Assembly (NCBI RefSeq): GCF_000719335.1
Contig: NZ_JOGB01000041.1
Span: 1 to 64,000 of the forward strand
Reading direction: 5' to 3'
Length of the DNA stretch: 64,000 nt
Source: Streptomyces sp. NRRL S-87
Lineage (GTDB): Bacteria > Actinomycetota > Actinomycetes > Streptomycetales > Streptomycetaceae
This document shows positions 48,923 through 58,218 of the stretch, piece by piece. The position numbers were made by a program, and so were the translations under genes. Position 1 is the first letter of the stretch; each line of letters starts with the position of its first letter. The notes beneath the pieces are model-generated. The model saw only the letters and a list, made by a program, of their open reading frames with translations, had not been told where the DNA came from and did no database searches.

Positions 48923-50764
48923 TCACGGCCGGTGCAGCGGGTTCGGCACGGTCCCGTGGACCACCGCGTGCGGCCGCCGGGGCCGGTCACGGTAGCCGTC
49001 GGCGTGCAGCCGGTTGCGGTTCAGGCACAGCCGGTCGATCCGCGGCCCGAGCAGGTCGAACAGCGCGAACCGCTCCTTGAGCTCCGGGAACCGCTCCTGG
49101 TAGCGGATGATCTCGGCCCGCACGAGCGACCAGAACTCGCCCTCCGGTACCTCCAGGCGCTCCGCGCACAGCGCCGAGAGGTAGCGGAAGACGCCGACGA
49201 ACAGTCCGGAGTGGATGAACTGCGGCAGGAAGGACGCGGGCTCGGTGAGCAGCACCTCGGCCACCTGCGCCGGCATCCCGGCCCGCTCCGGCAGCGGCTC
49301 GGCGCTGACGTTCACGTCGTCGACGAAGTCCTTGACCGCGAGCCGCACCGGCACGTCGTGCTCGTCGAAGACCACGATCGCGTTCTCGCCGTGGGGCGAG
49401 AAGACGGTGCCGTACGTGTAGAGGAAGTGCAGCAGGGGCGGCAGCAGCGCGCCGAACAGCCGGCGCAGCCAGACGGCGGGCGCCAGTCCCGAGCGGGCGA
49501 CCAGCTCCTCCGTGAAGGCCCGCCCGCGCGGGTCGACGTGCAGCAGGGAGGCCAGCGTCCGGGCCCGCTCGCCCGGGTCGAGCCGGCCGGTCAGGGGCTC
49601 GCGCCAGATCGCGCCGAGGAGCTCCCGGTACTGGTACGGGACCTCGGGCAGGTCGTCGTAGAAGGGGTGCCGGACGGTGACCGACGCCACCTCGCCGAGC
49701 AGCACGACCCGGGTGTCGTCGCGCAGGAAGGGGTCGGCGTCGCGCAGCCCGTGCACCCAGGCGGTCACGGCGGGCGCGGCGAGGGTCCGCTCGGTGGGCA
49801 GGCCGCGCCAGACCAGGGTGTTCAGCACCGACAGCGGCAGCTTGACGGTGTGGCGCTCGGGCCGGGCGACGTTGAGGAAGGTGCGGACGGACTGCTGGGG
49901 CAGCCGCAGGTCGGGGTCCGCCGGCAGCGGGACGAGCTGCCCGGAGGCCAGCCAGGGGGCGAACAGCGGCAGCACCACCTCGTCCCACTGCCAGGGGTGG
50001 ACGGGCAGGTAGAGGTAGCCGGCCGGGTCCAGCCCCCGGGCCCGCAGCTCGCGGTCGAAGCCGGCCCTGGTGGCGGGGTCGAGCTCGCGCGCGTAGAGCC
50101 GCTCGGGCTCCGCGAGGCCGCCGGTGCCCCGGTAGGCGGCGATCGAGGTGTGGGCCGCGAGCCAGGGCAGCCGGCGCCGCTGCCGGGCCTCGGGGGCCCA
50201 GGCGGCGGTGTCGGCGGCGGAGAACCCGAGCCGGCCCTTGTTGGGTACGAGCCAGGGGTGCCCGGTCTGGTGACCTTCGAGGGCGGCGTAGTCGAGGTCG
50301 GCGAGGACGTCGGCGGTCAGTGCGGTGTGGTCGAGCCGGGCGTCGGCGGCCAGGGTGGTGCCGAGCTCGCGCAGCAGGTGCCCGAGGGTGGCGCCGTCCA
50401 GGCCGATCAGCTCCCGGGCGAGCACCACGAACCGCAGCGGGTCGAAGAACTCCACCGGGGCCGCCCCCGCGCCCGCCGGGGTGTGGGTCAGCGAGCGGGG
50501 GTCGACCCGCCAGCTGTCGTACGCGCCCCGACGCGCGCGGAAGCCGAGGGTGCCGCAGCCCGCGTCGAGCGGCAGGGTCCAGGCGTCCCGGCCCTGCGCC
50601 GGGACGGGGTCGAGCAGGCCCTCGTAGGCGAACTCCCCGAGCATCTTGGCCAGCATCCGGCGGCCCGCGGCCTCCCAGGTGGCGCTGTTGAGTTCGGGCG
50701 GGCACTGGGGGGTCGTGGGCGTCGCGGGCCGGTCCGCTTCGTGGGGCGTGGGGAAGGTCGGCAC
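48923..50764 (-). CDS. IucA/IucC-family siderophore synthetase (distal gene)
   Basis: 613 aa. An ATP-dependent ligase that condenses a carboxylate (such as citrate) with an amine or hydroxamate. Family landmarks are GHPWLVPNKGRLGF, LPVHPWQWDEVVLP, QQSVRTFLNV, KLPLSVLNT, HGENAIVVFDEHDVP and KDFVDDVNV. Start GTG 50764 with GAGGAG 4-5 nt upstream. It is the last gene of the operon, 41 nt after the acyltransferase. The exact substrate cannot be derived by eye. Confidence 0.92.
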   Translation of the reverse strand: MPTFPTPHEADRPATPTTPQCPPELNSATWEAAGRRMLAKMLGEFAYEGLLDPVPAQGRDAWTLPLDAGCGTLGFRARRGAYDSWRVDPRSLTHTPAGAGAAPVEFFDPLRFVVLARELIGLDGATLGHLLRELGTTLAADARLDHTALTADVLADLDYAALEGHQTGHPWLVPNKGRLGFSAADTAAWAPEARQRRRLPWLAAHTSIAAYRGTGGLAEPERLYARELDPATRAGFDRELRARGLDPAGYLYLPVHPWQWDEVVLPLFAPWLASGQLVPLPADPDLRLPQQSVRTFLNVARPERHTVKLPLSVLNTLVWRGLPTERTLAAPAVTAWVHGLRDADPFLRDDTRVVLLGEVASVTVRHPFYDDLPEVPYQYRELLGAIWREPLTGRLDPGERARTLASLLHVDPRGRAFTEELVARSGLAPAVWLRRLFGALLPPLLHFLYTYGTVFSPHGENAIVVFDEHDVPVRLAVKDFVDDVNVSAEPLPERAGMPAQVAEVLLTEPASFLPQFIHSGLFVGVFRYLSALCAERLEVPEGEFWSLVRAEIIRYQERFPELKERFALFDLLGPRIDRLCLNRNRLHADGYRDRPRRPHAVVHGTVPNPLHRP

Positions 50765-50805
50765 GGGGCTCCTCGGTCGGGGGCGGGACGGGTGACGCAG
50801 AGCGC

Positions 50806-51489
50806 TCAGAGCAGGGTGCGCAGCGCCCGCTCCCGCACCATCAGGGCGGCGCGCTTGTCAGGCAGGTCGAGCTCGGCGGAGAGCCGGAAGCCCGAGCTGA
50901 GGAAGGCGGACACGGAGGCGGTGTTGCGCACGTCGGGTTCGGCGACGACGCGGGTGCAGCGCGGCCGGTTGTCGAGCACCAGGTCGGCCGCGGCCCGCAG
51001 CAGTACGGCGCCCAGGCCCCGGCCGCGGTCGGCGGCCTCGCCGATGAGCAGGTGCAGGCCGGTGTCGTGGGGGCGGGCGGGGTAGTGCCGGGCCAGCGGG
51101 TCGAGGTCGGCCCGGTAGACCTCCCAGTAGCTCATGGGGGTGCCGTCGAGCAGGCCGAGGCAGGGGATGCTGCGGCCGTCCCCTTCGAGTTGGGCGCGCA
51201 CGTGCGCGGCGGTGACCTGGTGGGATCCGGTCAGGTGCCAGAAGGCGGCCACGGCGGGGTCGTTCATCCAGCGGGTGGGCAGCGCGAGGTCGCGGTCGAG
51301 GCGCACGGGGGCCAGTTCGAAGCGGCCGGCGGGCGTGGTGGCGGATCCCCAGGTGGCCGGGGAGTCGAGCAGGTCGGCCTCGGCGAGCAGGGCGAGCAGT
51401 TCGGTGGGGACCCGCAGTTCGAGGGTGTCCTCCCCGCTCCGTTCGGTGGGTGCGGAGAGGGCCGGGGCACCGGCGTCGGTGGGCGTCAT
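50806..51489 (-). CDS. GNAT acetyltransferase of the siderophore operon (IucB/RhbD-like)
   Basis: 227 aa. The C-terminal GNAT core has HLLIGEAADRGRGLGAVLLRAA (acetyl-CoA loop) and the siderophore-type ending VVAEPDVRNTASVSAFLSSGF. IucB-like enzymes acylate the hydroxylamine of a side chain to form a hydroxamate. Start ATG 51489 with GGAGGA about 9 nt upstream; 18 nt after the preceding synthetase gene. Confidence 0.88.
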   Translation of the reverse strand: MTPTDAGAPALSAPTERSGEDTLELRVPTELLALLAEADLLDSPATWGSATTPAGRFELAPVRLDRDLALPTRWMNDPAVAAFWHLTGSHQVTAAHVRAQLEGDGRSIPCLGLLDGTPMSYWEVYRADLDPLARHYPARPHDTGLHLLIGEAADRGRGLGAVLLRAAADLVLDNRPRCTRVVAEPDVRNTASVSAFLSSGFRLSAELDLPDKRAALMVRERALRTLL

Positions 51490-51507
51490 GGGCTGGGCTC
51501 CTCCGCT

Positions 51508-53502
51508 TCAGCTGGGGTCGTGGACGGGGTTGGCTACGGTCACGTAGACGGACTGGGTGTCGACCGGGCCGACCAGTTCGTCGAGGCCTTTGAGGCGGGT
51601 GAGCAGGTTGGCCTTGCAGCGCAGGGTGGGGGCGTCGAGCAGCAGGGCGGGCAGCGGCCCCAGGTGTGCGTGGTGGGTGAGGAAGCGGCGGAAGGCGGCG
51701 AGCAGCACGCGCTCGTCGGCCAGCCGCTGGGAGCCGAACGCCCCGATCAGCCCGAGCACGTTGTTGATGCCGAGGTAGTAGGCGAACCGCTCGTCGGTGA
51801 CCTCGTCGGAGACGAAGGTGTCGCTGCGCGCGCCGATCCCGGGCAGCCGCGCCTCCAGCGCCTCGCGGTGGGACGCGCGGAAGTAGTAGCCCTGGTTGTC
51901 GCGGTAGCGGCCGCCGGCGGGCCAGCCCTCCGGGGAGAGCACGACGACGGTGTTCTGCTGGTGGGACTCCAGTGCGATGCCGGCCAGCGCGTCGAAGGCG
52001 AGGACGGGCCGGACGACGTGGTCGAGGTAGCGCAGGAACCACTCGGCGGACACGGCCGAGAGCGACCGCCCCGTGCGTGCGGCGAGCCGGGTGACGGTCT
52101 CGGCGAGCCGGGAGGTCATGGTGTCGCGCCCGGGCCACGGCCGCGGGGCGGTGAGGGAGGCGACGCAGACGGCGTCGTCGCCGGGCCCGAAGGGGTTGTG
52201 GCGCAGCAGGACGTCGAGGCCGGGTACGGGCTGCCCGTCGGCGGTGTCGACGGCCACCCAGGCGGGGTCGCGCACGATGTCGAAGCCGGGGTGCCGGGCG
52301 GTCCATTCGCGGGCCAGCCCGGAGCGCAGCAGGCGGTGCACCTCGACGCCGCGGTGCAGTTCCTTGCGGAGGTTCTCGCGGCGGGAGTTGGTGATGGGGA
52401 GGCCGAGGGAGAGCTTGAGCATGGCGGGGGCGCCGGGCCGGTGGACGGTGCGCACGGAGGAGGTGGGGTACCAGGGGTCGCCGTACGGGCCGAGGTCGTG
52501 GAGCAGTCCGGCGTCCAGGAGCGCGCGGACGGCGGGCCGGTTCCGCAGCTCGCGGGCCTGCCAGGGGTGCAGGGGCAGCGGGGTGGTGCCCGGCGGGCAC
52601 GGCAGTCCGGGGGCGAGCCGCGCGAGGAGGGTGGCGGCGGAGACGGTGCGGCCGCGTTCGGTCCAGGCCGACTCGGTGGCCAGGGCCGCGCGGTCGACGG
52701 CCATCCAGTGGAGGGGGAAGGCGCCGTAGAGCTCGGGCGAGTAGGTGCGGACCTCCGCCTCGGAGAGTCCCTCGCGGCTCTTGGGGGTGGGGTGCAGGGG
52801 GTGGCCGAGCAGCAGGGACTGCTCGGCCGCGAGGAAGGGGTCGTACCGGCCGGGCGGGGTGGGGTGCTCGCGCCGGTCGGCGATGAAGTCGGCGGTCCGG
52901 CGCACCGAGTCGGCGACCCGGCCGACGAGGTCCGCCCCGCCCCGGCCGCCGCCCTCGCGGACGAGCAGCCCGGCGAGGGTGACGGCGTCGAGGGCGGGGG
53001 CGTCGGCGGGGGCGCTGGCCAGCCGGGCGGGGGCGAAGCGGTGCCAGCCGGTCTCCGACCAGTGGCGTACGGGGACCAGCAGGGCGGTGCCGGAGGCGGG
53101 CAGCGGGATGCGCAGGACGGCGGCGTCGGGTCGGGTGCGGCCGGTCTCGCGGACCCAGCAGCGCAGCAGGCTCTCGACGGCGGCGGCCTCGGCGGCGAGC
53201 GCGGGGTCCTTGTGGTCGAGCGGGTCGGGCAGGTCGCCGGGGGTACCGGCCCGGGGGGCCGGTCCGGCGGGGGTGGCGGCCGGGGCGCCGGCGACCCGGT
53301 GCAGGGCGATCCCGTCGAGCTGGCGGGGAACGGTGGCCGGTGGGGCGGCCTGGGCGGGTTGCCCGGGGAGGGGCGACCCGTCCTGGACGGTGGGGAGGGC
53401 CTGGCCACCCAGGGACGGGTGGGCCTGGCCGTGCTGCTGGTGCGGGAGGGACGGCTGGGACGGCTGTCCTTCGGGGGGTTCGGGTGTGGGACTGGAGTTC
53501 AC
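51508..53502 (-). CDS. IucA/IucC-family siderophore synthetase (proximal gene)
   Basis: 664 aa. A Pro/Gln-rich N-terminal region of about 90 residues is followed by the NIS synthetase fold: LPLHPWQAREL, TSSVRTVHRPGAPAMLKLSL (ATP site), LPITNSRRENLRKEL, ESHQQNTVVVL and YRDNQGYYFRASH. Start is GTG 53502, overlapping the aminotransferase stop by 4 nt (GTGA). A second synthetase lies two genes downstream, so two condensations are likely, giving a citrate- or dicarboxylate-centred product. Confidence 0.92.
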   Translation of the reverse strand: MNSSPTPEPPEGQPSQPSLPHQQHGQAHPSLGGQALPTVQDGSPLPGQPAQAAPPATVPRQLDGIALHRVAGAPAATPAGPAPRAGTPGDLPDPLDHKDPALAAEAAAVESLLRCWVRETGRTRPDAAVLRIPLPASGTALLVPVRHWSETGWHRFAPARLASAPADAPALDAVTLAGLLVREGGGRGGADLVGRVADSVRRTADFIADRREHPTPPGRYDPFLAAEQSLLLGHPLHPTPKSREGLSEAEVRTYSPELYGAFPLHWMAVDRAALATESAWTERGRTVSAATLLARLAPGLPCPPGTTPLPLHPWQARELRNRPAVRALLDAGLLHDLGPYGDPWYPTSSVRTVHRPGAPAMLKLSLGLPITNSRRENLRKELHRGVEVHRLLRSGLAREWTARHPGFDIVRDPAWVAVDTADGQPVPGLDVLLRHNPFGPGDDAVCVASLTAPRPWPGRDTMTSRLAETVTRLAARTGRSLSAVSAEWFLRYLDHVVRPVLAFDALAGIALESHQQNTVVVLSPEGWPAGGRYRDNQGYYFRASHREALEARLPGIGARSDTFVSDEVTDERFAYYLGINNVLGLIGAFGSQRLADERVLLAAFRRFLTHHAHLGPLPALLLDAPTLRCKANLLTRLKGLDELVGPVDTQSVYVTVANPVHDPS

Positions 53503-55021
53503 TGGAGTTCCTTGGCAGAGGGGTCCGGATGGCTTCCGGACCGGTTGCGGGCGCCGTCGGCGGCGGCGCAGGCGACGGCGACGGCGTCGGCGAGCCGGTC
53601 GAGGACCGCCGTGGCCTGCTCGTCGGTGAGGGTGAGCGGGGGCAGGAGCCGTACGACGCTGCGGTGGCGGCCGCCGAGTTCGACGATCAGGCCGCGGCTC
53701 AGGCATTCCCGCTGGACCGCGAGGCCGAGGGCCGGGTCGGCGGGCGGGGGCCCGCCGGCGGCCGCCCCGGCCTCGGGGTCGACCAGCTCGATCCCGAGCA
53801 TGAGGCCGCGGCCGCGGACGTCGCCGATGCGGGGGTGGTGGCCGGCGAGGTCGCGCAGGGCGGCCAGCATGCGCGCGCCGAGAGCGGCCGCGCGGTCGGC
53901 GAGGCGGTTCTCCCGTACGTACGCGAGGGTGGCGGTGCCGGCGGCCATGGCGAGCTGGTTGCCGCGGAAGGTGCCGGCGTGCGCGCCCGGCCGCCACTGG
54001 TCGAGCGCGGACCGGTAGACGACGACGGCCAGCGGCAGGCTGCCGCCGATGGCCTTGGACAGGACCATGACGTCCGGGACGACCCCGGAGTGGTCGACGC
54101 CCCAGAAGGCGCCGGTGCGGCCGACGCCGGTCTGCACCTCGTCGGCGATCAGCGGGATGCCGTGCGCGGCGGTCAGCCGGCGCATGCGGCGCAGCCAGCC
54201 GTCGGGGGCGGGGATGACGCCGCCCTCCCCTGGACGGGTTCGACGAGCATGCCGGCGGGGGCGGGGACCCCGCCCTTGGGGTCGGCCAGGAGGCTCTCGG
54301 CCCAGCGGGCGCACAGGTCGGCCCCGCGCTCGCCGCCCTCACCGAAGGGGCACCGGTAGTCCTGCGGGTAGGGCAGCCGGGTGACCCGGCCGCGGGGGGC
54401 GCCGCCGGAGGCGTCGAGGGATCCGGTGGTCATGCCGTGGTAGGCACCGGAGAAGGCGAGCAGTCCGCTGTTGCCGGTGGCGGTGCGCACGAGGGTGAGG
54501 GCGGCCTCGACGGCGTCGGTGCCGGCCGGTCCGCAGAACTGCACCCGGGCGTCGTCGGCCAGTTCGCGGGGCAGGTTGGCGAACAGCTCGGTGGTGAAGG
54601 CGTCCTTGACCGGGGTGGCCATGTCCAGGACCTGCAGGGGCGCGCCGGAGTCGAGCACCTTGCGGACGGCTTCGAGGACCACGGGGTGGTTGTGGCCGAG
54701 GGCGAGGGTGCCGGCTCCGGAGAGGCAGTCGAGGTAGCGGCGGCCGTCGGCGCCCTCGATGGTCACGCCCCGGGCGCGTACCGGCACGATGGGCAGCGAG
54801 CGGGCGTACGTGCGGGCGGCGGACTCGCGCAGGGACTGGCGGCGCAGGACGCCCTCGGGGCCGTCGGGACGGGGGACTCCGGCGCCGGCGGGGCCCGGGG
54901 CCTCGGCACCGGCGGCGGGTTCGGCGCCGGTGGGGCCGGCGGCGGGTTCGGCGCCGGCCGGACCGGTGGGGCCGGTGGGCTCGGCTGTCCGTTCGGGGAG
55001 GGCCTGCTCGGTCACGGCCAC
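53499..55021 (-). pseudogene. Diaminobutyrate-type aminotransferase of the siderophore operon, with a 1-nt frameshift
   Basis: Class III PLP aminotransferase of the RhbA/diaminobutyrate type. The N-terminal part is in one frame through FSGAYHGMTTG to GMLVEPVQG. The rest is in another from GEGGVIPAPDGW through IADEVQTGVGRTG and the PLP lysine in VLSKAIGGSLPLAV to the stop. The expected CAG-GGG-GAG-GGC lacks one G in the run at 54227-54230. Restoring it gives a single ordinary protein of about 505 aa. Sequencing error in a G-run is likely. The start is uncertain: GTG 55021 has GGGAGG about 10 nt upstream, and GTG 55072 is in frame without one. The N-terminus has repetitive Gly/Pro/Ala/Glu stretches. 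Confidence 0.85.
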
Positions 55022-55292
55022 GGCTGTCGGTCCTCCCGGGTGAACGGCTCTCGCCTGGATGGCAGTTGGCACGGCGGGGGCACACGGTCCGGCAGCGCCG
55101 GTCGTCCGTGCGTGCGTTCCCCCGTACGTACCAACGACGCGGACCGCCCGGGATCACGGGTCGCGGCGAACTTCCTTGCTCCCCACGGTCGGTGCCGTCG
55201 GGAACCGCGGACCCGGCCTACGCCGTCCCCGAACGCAGCGGCATAGTGGGGGGCTGCACTCCACGCCTCGAAGCACCAGGGGGACTGAACAC

Positions 55293-56513
55293 ATGCGACC
55301 GATCCGACCGGCCTCCGCCACCCAGAACGGGCGAAGCTCCCGTCGCGGATCCCGGATCCTCGCGGCCACCGGGCTGTGCGCCGCCCTCGCGCTGACCGCG
55401 GGTGCCTGCGGCCCCGGGTCCGACGAGGCCGACGGCCAGCCCACGGCCGCCGCGAGCGTTCCGGCGGGTGGTGCCGAAGGCATCAAGATCCCGGACGACA
55501 TCAAGAAGAAGCTCAAGGAGCACGGCCTCGACCTCGACAAGTGGCGGGGCGGCGCCTGGAAGAACTGGGACCGCGACAAGTGGCTGCGGGAGGCCCAGGA
55601 CTTCGTCAACCCGATCATCGAGGACCTGTGGGACCCGGACCGGATGGGCCGGGCCAAGCAGCCCGACCGGCCGGTGGCCGACCCCGACCTCGGCAAGGAC
55701 CAGGGCGTGACGGACCCGACCCCGGCGCGCGTGCCGGCGAGCGCGGTCGACGCGCCGTACCACCAGAGCGTCCCGGAGGCCGGCAAGGTCTTCTTCGACG
55801 GCCCCGAGGGCTCCATGGTCTGCTCGGCCACCGTCGTCACGGACCCGGCCCACCCCGGCAGGTCCAACCTGGTGTGGACGGCCGGTCACTGCGTCCACGC
55901 GGGCAAGGACGGCGGCTGGTACCGCAACATCGCGTTCGTGCCGTCGTACAACGACGCGGGCCGGTCCGCCGCCCGCCTCAAGGGCGCGACCCGCGACGAG
56001 GTCGCCCCGTACGGCGTGTGGTGGGGCGACTGGGCGCAGACCTCCGACCAGTGGATCGCGGGCGGCGGCCCGACGGGCGGCGCCGGCGCGCCGTACGACT
56101 TCGCGGTGATCCACGTGACGCCGGAGAAGGCCACCGGCAAGTCGCTGGAGGAGACGGTCGGCTCGGCGCTGCCGGTGGAGTTCAACGCCCCCGCCGTGCC
56201 GAAGATCGCGCGGATGACGGCCACGGGCTACCCGGCGGCCGCGCCGTTCGACGGCCAGAAGGCGTTCCAGTGCACGGACCGGCCGGGCCGCCTGTCGCTG
56301 CGCGACGGCGCCCCGGTGATGTACCGGATCGGCTGCACGATGACGGGCGGCTCCTCCGGCGGCGGCTGGGTGGCCACCGACCGCGACGGCAACCGGGCGC
56401 TGGTGTCCAACACCTCCATCGGCCCGGTGACGGCGGGTTGGCTGGCCGGTCCGCGGCTGGGCAGCGAGGCGAAGGGCGTCTTCGACGCGGTGAGCGGCAA
56501 GTTCGCCCGCTAG
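55293..56513 (+). CDS. Secreted trypsin-like (V8/S1B-type) serine protease, probable lipoprotein
   Basis: 406 aa. The export signal ends ALALTAGACG, whose Cys can be a lipid-attachment site. A pro-region of about 130 residues, with Lys/Asp/Trp-rich helices, precedes the protease domain. The triad is His in VWTAGHCVH, Asp in YDFAVIH and Ser in TGGSSGGGW. Cys in MVCSATV and IGCTM may form disulfides. Start ATG 55293 with AGGGGGA about 9 nt upstream. It is divergent from the siderophore operon and shares its upstream region, but no functional link is evident. Confidence 0.88.
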   Translation: MRPIRPASATQNGRSSRRGSRILAATGLCAALALTAGACGPGSDEADGQPTAAASVPAGGAEGIKIPDDIKKKLKEHGLDLDKWRGGAWKNWDRDKWLREAQDFVNPIIEDLWDPDRMGRAKQPDRPVADPDLGKDQGVTDPTPARVPASAVDAPYHQSVPEAGKVFFDGPEGSMVCSATVVTDPAHPGRSNLVWTAGHCVHAGKDGGWYRNIAFVPSYNDAGRSAARLKGATRDEVAPYGVWWGDWAQTSDQWIAGGGPTGGAGAPYDFAVIHVTPEKATGKSLEETVGSALPVEFNAPAVPKIARMTATGYPAAAPFDGQKAFQCTDRPGRLSLRDGAPVMYRIGCTMTGGSSGGGWVATDRDGNRALVSNTSIGPVTAGWLAGPRLGSEAKGVFDAVSGKFAR

Positions 56514-56544
56514 CGGGTGCGGTCGCACCGCGGCCGGCATGAAA

Positions 56545-56584
56545 CGGCGAAGGCCCGCCCCCTGACGGGGGCGGGCCTTCGCCG
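56545..56584. terminator. Bidirectional terminator between the protease gene and hflX
   Basis: Perfect 18-bp inverted repeat starting CGGCGAAGGCCCGCCCCC, loop TGAC. It is the strongest hairpin in the window, between converging stops. Confidence 0.9.
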
Positions 56585-56613
56585 TGTCCGGTGCTTCGCG
56601 GCGGGGCGGCCGG

Positions 56614-58101
56614 TCAGCCGTGGGCCGGCACGTACGGTGCCAGGTCCGCCGCCAGCTCCTCGTGCACCCGCGCCTTGAGCAGGGTGCCCTCCGGGGTGTG
56701 CTCCTCGGAGATCACCTCGCCCTCGGCGTGCGCCCGGGCCACCAGCGCGCCCCGGGTGTACGGCACGAGCACCTCGACCTCGACCGCCGGGCGCGGCAGC
56801 TCGGCGTCGATGAGGGCGAGCAGTTCCGCGATGCCCTCGCCGGTGCGCGCCGAGACCGCCATGGAGCGCTTCTCGATGCGCAGCAGGCGCTGCAGGACCA
56901 GCGGGTCGGCCGCGTCCGCCTTGTTGATCACCACGATCTCGGGCACGTTCACCGCGCCGACGTCGCGCATGACCTCGCGGACGGCCGCCAGCTGCTCCTC
57001 CGGGGCCGGGTGCGAGCCGTCGACCACGTGGACGATGAGGTCGGAGTCGGCGACCTCCTCCATCGTGGAGCGGAACGCCTCGACGAGGTGGTGCGGCAGG
57101 TGGCGCACGAAGCCGACGGTGTCGGCGAGCGTGTACACCCGGCCGGTGGGCGTCTCGGCCCGGCGCACGGTCGGGTCGAGGGTGGCGAACAGTGCGTTCT
57201 CCACCAGCACGCCGGCACCGGTGAGACGGTTGAGCAGGGAGGACTTGCCGGCGTTGGTGTAGCCGGCGATCGCGACGGAGGGCACCTTGTTGCGCCGGCG
57301 CTCCTGCCGCTTGATGTCGCGGCCGGTCTTCATCTCCGCGATCTCCCGGCGCATCTTCGCCATCTTCTCGCGGATCCGGCGCCGGTCCGTCTCGATCTTG
57401 GTCTCACCGGGGCCACGGGTGGCGAGACCGCCGCCCTTGCCGCCGCCCATCTGCCGGGACAGCGACTGACCCCAGCCGCGCAGCCGCGGCAGCATGTACT
57501 GCATCTGCGCGAGCGCGACCTGTGCCTTGCCCTCTCGGGACTTGGCGTGCTGCGCGAAGATGTCGAGGATCAGGGCGGTCCGGTCGACCACCTTGACCTT
57601 GACGACGTCCTCGAGGGCGATGAGCTGGCCGGGGCTGAGCTCACCGTCGCAGATGACCGTGTCGGCGCCGGTCTCCAGGACGATGTCGCGCAGCTCCAGG
57701 GCCTTGCCGGAACCGATGAAGGTGGCCGGGTCGGGCTTGTCGCGGCGCTGGTAGACACCGTCGAGGACGAGGGCGCCGGCCGTCTCGGCCAGCGCGGCGA
57801 GCTCCGCGAGGGAGTTCTCCGCGTCCTGCAGGGTCCCGGTGGTCCAGACGCCGACCAGCACGACCCGTTCCAGTCGCAGCTGCCGGTACTCGACCTCGGT
57901 GACGTCTTCGAGCTCGGTGGAGAGGCCCACGACGCGGCGCAGGGCCGCGCGCTCGGAACGGTCGAACTGCTCGCCGTCGCGCTCACCGTCGATCTCGTGG
58001 CTCCAGGCGACGTCCTCTTCCATCAGGGCATCGGCCCGAAGGCTCTCGCTGAAGCTCCGCGCGTCCCGCGCGTCCTGGGAAGGGTACGAAGAGGAGGTCA
58101 T
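56614..58101 (-). CDS. hflX: Ribosome-associated GTPase HflX
   Basis: 495 aa. The HflX N-terminal domain (TGTLQDAENSLAELAALAET, then DGVYQRRDKPDPATFIGSGK) is followed by a glycine-rich linker (GGGKGGGLATRGPGE) and a GTPase: G1 GYTNAGKSSLLN, G3 DTVGFVRHLPH, G4 NKAD. HflX splits stalled ribosomes under heat or antibiotic stress. ATG 58101 has AAGGA 5-6 nt upstream. The first 80 residues are an acidic extension. Confidence 0.94.
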   Translation of the reverse strand: MTSSSYPSQDARDARSFSESLRADALMEEDVAWSHEIDGERDGEQFDRSERAALRRVVGLSTELEDVTEVEYRQLRLERVVLVGVWTTGTLQDAENSLAELAALAETAGALVLDGVYQRRDKPDPATFIGSGKALELRDIVLETGADTVICDGELSPGQLIALEDVVKVKVVDRTALILDIFAQHAKSREGKAQVALAQMQYMLPRLRGWGQSLSRQMGGGKGGGLATRGPGETKIETDRRRIREKMAKMRREIAEMKTGRDIKRQERRRNKVPSVAIAGYTNAGKSSLLNRLTGAGVLVENALFATLDPTVRRAETPTGRVYTLADTVGFVRHLPHHLVEAFRSTMEEVADSDLIVHVVDGSHPAPEEQLAAVREVMRDVGAVNVPEIVVINKADAADPLVLQRLLRIEKRSMAVSARTGEGIAELLALIDAELPRPAVEVEVLVPYTRGALVARAHAEGEVISEEHTPEGTLLKARVHEELAADLAPYVPAHG

Positions 58102-58218
58102 TGGATCCTTACGTCGTTACGGATTCGAAAAACGTGCGTCGGCTGCAACGCGTGACCGGAGCGAAAGATTCCCGGGACCGCGCCGACCTGTCGATACTGA
58201 CATGCCCGTCCTGGGGCG

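Noticed and set aside
51052..54018. A 988-codon open frame on the plus strand over the siderophore genes
   Set aside because: Antisense artefact with low-complexity Gly-rich translation; the minus-strand synthetases and acyltransferase explain the region.
55022..55292. A DmdR/IdeR iron box upstream of the siderophore operon
   Set aside because: I looked for the TTAGGTTAGGCTAACCTAA pattern on both strands and found nothing close.
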